Source: Lentzea aerocolonigenes (GTDB taxonomy: Bacteria; Actinomycetota; Actinomycetes; Mycobacteriales; Pseudonocardiaceae). Taken from it: a stretch of 39,753 nucleotides of DNA. Positions 34,551 through 39,753 of the stretch are shown here, in pieces. Position 1 is the first letter of the stretch, and every line of letters begins with the position of its first letter. The notes under the pieces are model-generated. The model made no database searches, was not told the DNA's origin, and saw only the letters and a program-made list of their open reading frames with translations. Location: NCBI RefSeq assembly GCF_000955955.1, contig NZ_JYJG01000238.1:1-39753 (forward strand). The letters are read 5' to 3'. The position numbers and the translations under genes were made by a program.

Positions 34551-35278
34551 TCCGCGTGGACTTCACACCCGCTCTGCATCGCAAGGTTCCCGTGGAGGCT
34601 GTTCAGCAGTCCTCCGCCGGGGGCGCGATCGAGGCGTCCCGGGGTGCGCTGGACTCGTTGGTGGAGCGGACCGCGGGCGTGGGCGGGAAGGAACCGGTCG
34701 ATCCGCCGGCACCGTCGTACTACTCGAACAAGCCGGAGGCGGCGGACAGCCACGTGGCGCTGGCCGTGGCGGGGGATCGTGCGGCGATCAACAGGCTGTT
34801 GGGGACCATCAGGCCGTTGGTCGTGCGGTACTGCCGTGCGCGCGTTGGGTCGTTCGCGTCCGCGGATGACGTTGCGCAGGACGTGTGTCTCGCGGTGCTG
34901 ACCGCGTTGCCGTCGTATCGCGATCAGGGGCGGCCGTTCCTGGCGTTCGTGTACGGGATCGCTGCCCACAAGGTCGCCGATTCGTACCGCAGCCACACTC
35001 GCAACCGCGCGGAACCCGTTCCCGAACTGCCCGAGTCGGTCGACGACGACGCTGGGCCGGAGCAGCGTGCGATGCAGGGGGAGATGTCCTCGCAGATGGC
35101 CGCTCTTCTGCGCGTGTTGCCCGACAAGCAGCGCGAGATCGTGGTGCTGCGTGTGGTGGTCGGACTGTCGGCGGAGGAGACGGCCGAGGCAGTCGGCTCC
35201 ACGCCCGGTGCGGTGCGGGTGGCCCAGCACCGGGCGTTGACGCGGCTGCGCCGGGAGATCAGTGGCGCCAGCGAGTGA
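34547..35278 (+). CDS. SigD/ShbA-type RNA polymerase sigma factor, copy 3, extended N-terminus
   Basis: 243 residues, ~60 longer at the N-terminus than copies 1 and 2. The extra part (VDFTPALHRKVPVEAVQQSS and onward) is low in structure. The core repeats the family text: IRPLVVRYCRARVG, SADDVAQDVCLAVLTALPSY, RPFLAFVYGIAAHKVADSYR and STPGAVRVAQHRALTRLR. GTG 34547 overlaps the previous stop by GTGA with GAGGAAC upstream. The end overlaps the convergent glutamine-synthetase-like gene by 20 bases. It may be the ancestral copy. Confidence 0.92.
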   Translation: MIRVDFTPALHRKVPVEAVQQSSAGGAIEASRGALDSLVERTAGVGGKEPVDPPAPSYYSNKPEAADSHVALAVAGDRAAINRLLGTIRPLVVRYCRARVGSFASADDVAQDVCLAVLTALPSYRDQGRPFLAFVYGIAAHKVADSYRSHTRNRAEPVPELPESVDDDAGPEQRAMQGEMSSQMAALLRVLPDKQREIVVLRVVVGLSAEETAEAVGSTPGAVRVAQHRALTRLRREISGASE

Positions 35279-36569
35279 CGTTGGCGATTCCCTGCGGACT
35301 GGCTTCCTTGTAGCGCTCCATCTCACCGCGCCGGACGTCCGCGATCGTGCCGGCGAGCTCCTTGCCGAACGCCTCGGTGAGGACGGCGTCCTTCTCGAAC
35401 TCCTCGACGGCTTCCCTGAGGGACGTGGGCAGCCGCTGAACGTCGTCGAGGAGCGCCGGGTCGACGTTGAGGCCCTCCGGGAGCGCTGCCTGCGTGGCGA
35501 TGCCGTCCAGACCGGCCGCGATCACGCCCGCGACGACCAGGTACGGGTTCGCGGTGAGGTCGAAGCACTTGATCTCGAGGTTGTCCTGGATCAGGCGCAG
35601 GGCCGTCTCGCGGTTCTCCTCGCCCCACGCCACGAACGGCGCTGACCACGTGTGCGGCACGAGCCTGAGGTAGCTCGCGAGAGAGGGGCAGCCGATGGCG
35701 CACAACGCGCGGATGTGGCTGAGGACGCCCGCGGTGAACTGCTTCGCCTCGTCGTGGAAGTCCCTGTACAGGTTCGTGCCGTCGCGCCAGATGCTGAAGT
35801 GCAGGTGGCCGCCGTTGCCGACGCCGCCGTTGACCACCTTGGGGGAGAACGACGGGCGCATGCCGTGGCGCATCGTGATGGCGCGGATGGTCTCTTTGAC
35901 GAGTACGGCGGTGTCTGCTGCTGCGACGGGGTCTTCTGGCGCGGTGGAGACCTCGAACTGGCCGGCGGCGTACTCGGGGTGGAACTGGAGGACCTCGACG
36001 TCCTGCTGGTCCAACGCGGTGAGGATGTCCACGCAGTAGTCGGACAGCTCCACCTGCCGTGCGTGCCCATAGGCCGAGCCGCTCGTGGCGGGGACGTAGT
36101 CGTCGGTGTCGGACTTGCCGACGCACCACTCGATCTCGAAGCCGGCCTGGGCGGTGAGGCCGCGGGCTTCGAGGTTCTGGACGGCTTTGCGGGCCTGGAG
36201 GCGCTGGTCCATCGGGTACGGGACGCCGCTCTGGAAGTACCGGTCGGCGGGTGCCCAGGCCCAGCCGGGCTGGCCGGCGAGCACGGTGAGGCGGTCGAGG
36301 TCCGGGTGCAGGCGCAGGTCGCCGACCGGGCCGCCGGCGAACCGGCCCTGGATGATCCAGTCGTCGAACAGGAAGACGTCGAACACCGGTGACGCGCCGA
36401 CGCCGTGTGCTGCCGCGTGCGCCAGTCTGCGCAGAGGCACGGACTTGGTGCGTGTGATGCCGCTGTTGTCGACCCAGGTGAGCGCCACGACGCGCACGTC
36501 CCTGGCGTTCAGGCCGTCGAAGAGTTCCGTCGCCCGGTCGAACCGCTGGTCCCGTTCCGCAGAGTCCAC
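35259..36569 (-). CDS. Glutamine synthetase-like ligase (FluG C-terminal/GlnA3-4 type)
   Basis: 436 residues. The beta-grasp N-domain (VVALTWVDNSGITRTKSVPL) is followed by the catalytic barrel: FEIEWCVG, FHPEYAAGQFEVS, VVNGGVGNGGHLHFSIW, LVPHTWSAPFVAWGEENRE and IKCFDLTANPYLVVAGVIAA. Such proteins join glutamate to polyamines, ethanolamine or aromatic amines rather than ammonia. GTG 36569 follows TAACCT by exactly 7 bases on the minus strand (leaderless). The amidohydrolase divergent from it is the usual partner half of FluG proteins. Confidence 0.9.
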   Translation of the reverse strand: MDSAERDQRFDRATELFDGLNARDVRVVALTWVDNSGITRTKSVPLRRLAHAAAHGVGASPVFDVFLFDDWIIQGRFAGGPVGDLRLHPDLDRLTVLAGQPGWAWAPADRYFQSGVPYPMDQRLQARKAVQNLEARGLTAQAGFEIEWCVGKSDTDDYVPATSGSAYGHARQVELSDYCVDILTALDQQDVEVLQFHPEYAAGQFEVSTAPEDPVAAADTAVLVKETIRAITMRHGMRPSFSPKVVNGGVGNGGHLHFSIWRDGTNLYRDFHDEAKQFTAGVLSHIRALCAIGCPSLASYLRLVPHTWSAPFVAWGEENRETALRLIQDNLEIKCFDLTANPYLVVAGVIAAGLDGIATQAALPEGLNVDPALLDDVQRLPTSLREAVEEFEKDAVLTEAFGKELAGTIADVRRGEMERYKEASPQGIANVTRWRH

Positions 36570-36582
36570 GATCCTAAGGTTA
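36570..36582 (-). promoter_or_regulatory. Leaderless -10 element of the glutamine-synthetase-like gene
   Basis: TAACCT (36582-36577 on the minus strand) is followed by 7 bases and GTG 36569. It overlaps the ATG of the divergent amidohydrolase, so both cannot be used freely at once. Confidence 0.45.
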
Positions 36583-37679
36583 TGGGCATCTTGCCGTTCG
36601 TCGCCGAACTCGGGCTGATAGATCACCACTGCCACGGCGTGCTGCGCGTTGACAGCACGCGTTCGGAGTTCGAGTCGCTGTTGCTGGAGGCTGATGCGGT
36701 CTCTGAGCTCGGCGGGTCGTTCTTCGACTCGGCGCTCGGGTTCGCGGTCCGGCGGTGGTGTGCGCCGTTGCTGGACCTGCCTCGGCACGCGTCTGCTGAT
36801 GTGTACCTCGAACGGAGGAATTCGCTGCACATCACCGAGGTGTCGCGGACGTTCCTGATGGCGTCCGGGATCCACACGTTCCTGGTGGACGGTGGGTTCC
36901 AGCCGGAGCGGTTGCTGTCGGGTTCGGAGCTCGCGTCGCTGGCCGGGGCGGTTTCGCTGGACATCGTTCGGCTGGAGCACCTGGCTGAGTCGTTGCGGCC
37001 TTCTCGGTCTGCTGACGAGTTCGTTGTCGCTGTTCGGTCGGCGTTGGCTTCCGGTGCGGCTGTTGGGGCGAAATCCGTTGCGGCGTATCGGGTTGGGCTG
37101 GGGTTGCCTGGTGAGCGGCCATCGGACTCGGACGTTGTCGCCGCGTTGGGGGCGTGGTCCGGCGGGAGGTTGGCTGATCCGGTGGTGATCGCCTGGCTGG
37201 CGTGGGAGGCGTTGGACGCCGGGCTGCCGTTGCAGTTCCACGTGGGCTACGGCGACGCGGACATCGATCTGCACCGTTGCGATCCGTCGTTGTTGACGCC
37301 GTTCCTGCGCGCGACGGCCTCGTTGGGCGTGCCGGTGTTGTTGTTGCACAACTACCCGTTCCATCGGCAGGCCGGGTATCTCGCGCAGGTGTTCCCGCAC
37401 GTGTTCTGCGACCTCGGGCTGGCGACGCACGGGTTGGGGCATCAGGCGTCGCGGGTGTTCGCGGAGGCGTTGGAGATCGTGCCCTACGGCAAGTTCCTGT
37501 TCTCCTCTGACGCGTTCGGTCTGCCCGAGCTGTACTACCTCGGCGCGTTGCTGTTCCGGCAGGCGTTGTCCGACTTCCTCGCCGATGGGCTTCGCCGGGA
37601 CGCGTTCACGGAGGAGGACGCGCACCGGATCGCGCGACTCATCGCGTCGGAGAACGCGGCGCGCGTGTACAAACTGTAG
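36582..37679 (+). CDS. Amidohydrolase family protein (FluG N-terminal type)
   Basis: 365 residues, TIM-barrel metal hydrolase. Metal ligands are visible as DHHCHG near residue 13, LQFHVGYGDADIDLH, LLLHNYPFHRQAGYLA and LFSSDAFGLPELYY. This is the amidohydrolase-2 pattern found fused to glutamine-synthetase-like domains in FluG. Together with the divergent ligase it suggests a gamma-glutamyl conjugation/hydrolysis route. ATG 36582 has only AAGG close by. Start codons of the two genes are 12 bp apart. Its stop lies in the dinB promoter region. Confidence 0.87.
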   Translation: MGILPFVAELGLIDHHCHGVLRVDSTRSEFESLLLEADAVSELGGSFFDSALGFAVRRWCAPLLDLPRHASADVYLERRNSLHITEVSRTFLMASGIHTFLVDGGFQPERLLSGSELASLAGAVSLDIVRLEHLAESLRPSRSADEFVVAVRSALASGAAVGAKSVAAYRVGLGLPGERPSDSDVVAALGAWSGGRLADPVVIAWLAWEALDAGLPLQFHVGYGDADIDLHRCDPSLLTPFLRATASLGVPVLLLHNYPFHRQAGYLAQVFPHVFCDLGLATHGLGHQASRVFAEALEIVPYGKFLFSSDAFGLPELYYLGALLFRQALSDFLADGLRRDAFTEEDAHRIARLIASENAARVYKL

Positions 37680-37686
37680 GATTCTC

Positions 37687-37702
37687 TCGAACTGGCGTTC
37701 GA
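37687..37702 (+). promoter_or_regulatory. LexA (SOS) box of dinB
   Basis: TCGAAC-TGGC-GTTCGA is a perfect match to the actinobacterial LexA consensus TCGAAC-N4-GTTCGA. It lies 10 bases before ATG 37713. A TAGGAT -10-like element (37677-37682) precedes it, so LexA would cover the transcription start. Confidence 0.85.
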
Positions 37703-37712
37703 GGGGGTGTTC

Positions 37713-38987
37713 ATGGGTCGCAGTGCGAGCCTGCCACGCGGCCTGCGTGATCGGTTCCGTGCGCGTGACGGCGTCTGGCCCGACGACACGGGCTGCCGGA
37801 TGCTGCACGTGGACATGGACGCCTTCTACGCGTCGGTGGAGATTCGCGAACGGCCTGAGCTGGCTGCTGTGCCTGTCGTGGTCGGCGGTATCGGCGGGCG
37901 TGGCGTCGTCTGCTCGGCCAACTACCTGGCTCGCGAGTACGGCGTGCGGTCCGCGATGCCCACCGCGCATGCTCGTCGGCTGGCTCCTCATGCCGTGTAC
38001 CTGCCGCCGCAGTTCGACCTCTACCAGGAGGTCTCGCGCGGGGTCATGGCGATCTTCCGCGACATCACGCCTCTCGTCGAGCCGCTGTCGCTGGACGAGG
38101 CGTTTCTGGACGTCGGCGGGGCTCTTCGCCGCTTGGGGCTGACTCCTGGTGGTGTGGGGGAGTTGATTCGTGCGCGCGTGTTCGCTGATTTCGGTGTGAC
38201 TTGTTCGGTCGGTGTGGCGTCGACGAAGTTCCTCGCGAAGCTCTCCTCCGGCATGTGCAAGCCGGACGGCATGATGGTCGTTCCGGCTTCGGCTGCTTTG
38301 GAGTTCCTGCACCCGCTGCCGGTCTCGGCTTTGTGGGGCGTTGGCGCGAAAACCGCTGCGCGCCTTGAAGAAAAGGGTCTGGAGACGGTCGCCGACGTGG
38401 CTGCCACGCCGTTGCCGCGGTTGCGTCGCATGATCGGTGTGGCGATGGCGGAGCACCTGTTCGCTCTGGCCGCCGGTGTCGACGAGCGGGACGTCGTGCC
38501 GGTTTCGCGCGAGAAGTCGATCGGTGCCGAGGAGACCTTCGAGGTCGACCACCACGACCGCGCCGTGTTGCGGCTGGAGCTGTTGCGCCTGTCCGAGCGT
38601 GCGGCGGGTTCGTTGCGCGCCAAGGGTTTGCGCGGCCGCACCGTCTCGATCAAGGTCCGCTTCTCCGACTTCACCACGATCACCCGCTCGCGCACCCTGT
38701 CCGTCGCCACCGACGTGACCCAGGAGATCTACCGCACCGCGGTGGAGCTGCTGGATGGTCAGGTCCCGCCCGGCGCGGTCCGTCTGATCGGCGTCCGAAT
38801 AGAGGGACTTGACAACGCCGACTCCGCCCAGCAACTGATCTTCGACGCCCCAGAACGCGGCTGGCGCGAAGCCGAGCAAGCCGCTGACCAGGCCCGTTCC
38901 CGCTTCGGCTCGCTGGCCGTCCGCCCAGCCTCACTCCTCGGCAACAGTCCAGAAAGGACAGCCGAGTTCGAACCGAAGCCCGAGTGA
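37713..38987 (+). CDS. dinB: Y-family DNA polymerase IV
   Basis: 424 residues. Active-site motifs: LHVDMDAFYASVE (metal-binding aspartates) and PLSLDEAFLDVGG; the HhH/thumb region reads LWGVGAKTAARLEEKGLETV, followed by the little finger with VSREKSIGAEETF. Residue ~395 onward has AQQLIFD, a possible clamp-binding peptide. An extra ~28 residues (GRSASLPRGLRDRFRARDGV) precede the catalytic core. GAGGGGG before ATG 37713 decides the start over GTG 37707. It performs error-prone translesion synthesis and is under the LexA box. Confidence 0.96.
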   Translation: MGRSASLPRGLRDRFRARDGVWPDDTGCRMLHVDMDAFYASVEIRERPELAAVPVVVGGIGGRGVVCSANYLAREYGVRSAMPTAHARRLAPHAVYLPPQFDLYQEVSRGVMAIFRDITPLVEPLSLDEAFLDVGGALRRLGLTPGGVGELIRARVFADFGVTCSVGVASTKFLAKLSSGMCKPDGMMVVPASAALEFLHPLPVSALWGVGAKTAARLEEKGLETVADVAATPLPRLRRMIGVAMAEHLFALAAGVDERDVVPVSREKSIGAEETFEVDHHDRAVLRLELLRLSERAAGSLRAKGLRGRTVSIKVRFSDFTTITRSRTLSVATDVTQEIYRTAVELLDGQVPPGAVRLIGVRIEGLDNADSAQQLIFDAPERGWREAEQAADQARSRFGSLAVRPASLLGNSPERTAEFEPKPE

Positions 38988-38994
38988 TCGCGAC

Positions 38995-39021
38995 TTGTCC
39001 ACAACCCCGGAGTTATCCACA
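38995..39021 (+). promoter_or_regulatory. Two direct DnaA boxes
   Basis: TTGTCCACA (38995-39003), the common actinobacterial form, and TTATCCACA (39013-39021), the E. coli consensus, are in the same orientation with starts 18 bp apart. They lie ~50 bases before the AbiEi-like gene. They could titrate DnaA or control that gene. Confidence 0.6.
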
Positions 39022-39072
39022 ACTTCCCGCTGACCCGGACTTCTCGCGAGACTCCTGGCCCACGATGAACCC

Positions 39073-39735
39073 ATGCGCCACCCCATCGACCTGGAAGCCC
39101 TGGGAACCCTCTTCGACCACCGAGTAGCCCCCGTCACCGCGCTGCTCCACATAGGACTGACTCCAACGCTGGTGGAGCAACGCTGCCGCCCTGGCGCCCC
39201 CTGGCAACGCCTCCTACCCGGCGTGTTGCTGCTGAGCCGAGCAGGCCCCAGCCGCACCCAGCTGGTCCACGCGGCCCTCATGTACGCGGGCGAAGGCGCC
39301 ATGCTCACGGCCTTCGACGCCCTGTGCCTGCACGGCATGAAGTCCGCCATCCCACTGCTGGGCCCGATCCACGTCCTGGCCCCACGCCGCTCCAGAGCCA
39401 TGGGCTACGGCCCCCTCCGCGTGGAACGCACCGACCGGCTCCCCAAGCCGGTGCTCCGCCGCGGCTTCCACATGGCTCCGCTGGAACGCGCGGCGATCGA
39501 CGCGGTCCGCCGCACCAAGTCGATCCCGGACACCAAGGCCATCCTGGAGGAGGTGAGCCATTTCGTCGGCCTGCAAGCGCTCCGGCTGGAGCTGGCCATG
39601 GCGCCACCGCGAGGCACCGCCTTGGCCCGCAAGCTCCTGGGCGAGTCGCCGGCCCGTCAGCTGGAACGCGCGGTGATGGAACGCCGTGCCCCGGTGTCCG
39701 TGCCAGCTGCCCGTGTGCCGGCAGCGGTCGGCTAG
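39073..39735 (+). CDS. AbiEi-like hypothetical protein
   Basis: 220 residues. The N-terminal ~85 residues (VTALLHIGLTPTLVEQRCRP, WQRLLPGVLLLSRAGPSRTQ, GEGAMLTAFDALCLHGM) follow the pattern of the AbiEi antitoxin/winged-helix domain found in type IV toxin-antitoxin systems and DUF559 proteins. The C-terminal half is basic and helical and lacks the nuclease motif of DUF559 members. No toxin partner is visible before the window ends. ATG 39073 is chosen because ATG 39065 is out of frame. Family call is moderate. Confidence 0.7.
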   Translation: MRHPIDLEALGTLFDHRVAPVTALLHIGLTPTLVEQRCRPGAPWQRLLPGVLLLSRAGPSRTQLVHAALMYAGEGAMLTAFDALCLHGMKSAIPLLGPIHVLAPRRSRAMGYGPLRVERTDRLPKPVLRRGFHMAPLERAAIDAVRRTKSIPDTKAILEEVSHFVGLQALRLELAMAPPRGTALARKLLGESPARQLERAVMERRAPVSVPAARVPAAVG

Positions 39736-39753
39736 CTGTTGTCCGCCAACGGT

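Noticed and set aside
35259..38879. A 1206-codon open frame on the minus strand
   Set aside because: Its first two thirds are antisense to dinB and the amidohydrolase. Only the last 436 codons carry glutamine-synthetase motifs. Long empty frames are common at this GC content.

Overview
The window is high-GC DNA with GTG/TTG starts, dense overlapping genes and many probable leaderless starts. It looks like the chromosome of an actinobacterium. The order dapA, RNase J, ftsK, argA, rimO, pgsA, cinA/pncC, clgR, pspA, pspM matches the core locus known from Mycobacterium tuberculosis (Rv2753c to Rv2743c). The protein sequences and the three SigD/ShbA sigma factors suggest Pseudonocardiales (Lentzea/Saccharothrix/Amycolatopsis-like). 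That placement is inference.

Layout. 1-2449: end of dapA and an overlapping RNase J gene. 2450-8429: accessory genes, namely a decayed DUF4143 ATPase, an orphan ATP synthase subunit a, a methyltransferase, a SARP/AfsR-type giant regulator and an alpha/beta hydrolase. 8478-12325: membrane protein, PlsC-like acyltransferase, FtsK. 12353-13563: GNAT acetyltransferase, a gene fragment and a secreted phospholipase A2. 13647-17597 (minus strand): a compact five-gene operon for a thiazole/oxazole-modified peptide (TOMM-type RiPP). It encodes a MerR regulator, an Ocin-ThiF-like leader-binding protein, a precursor with eight consecutive cysteines fused to a four-helix membrane domain, a YcaO cyclodehydratase and a SagB-type dehydrogenase. 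All junctions overlap, and the promoter carries two strong dyads. This is the most novel-looking system here, and it sits between ftsK and argA, which are neighbours in M. tuberculosis.

17661-24080: argA, an unknown gene, then rimO-pgsA-pncC-clgR and the pspA-pspM envelope-stress pair, with a ClgR-like operator and a set of strong palindromes between clgR and pspA. 24248-27854: uracil/xanthine permease, a 32-residue membrane peptide translationally coupled to a processive GT2 glycosyltransferase, and convergent pyrD. 27855-31025 (minus strand): decayed fragments, then parA-nei-P450. 31059-35278 (plus strand): two methyltransferases, three SigD/ShbA-type sigma paralogues and one divergent sigma-like gene in 4.2 kb. 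35259-37679: a glutamine-synthetase-like gene and an amidohydrolase, divergent with 12 bp between start codons (the two halves of a FluG-type protein). 37713-39735: SOS-controlled dinB, two DnaA boxes and an AbiEi-like gene.

No rRNA, tRNA, CRISPR array or intact mobile element was recognised. Most functional calls rest on motifs and family resemblance read by eye; no database search was run.
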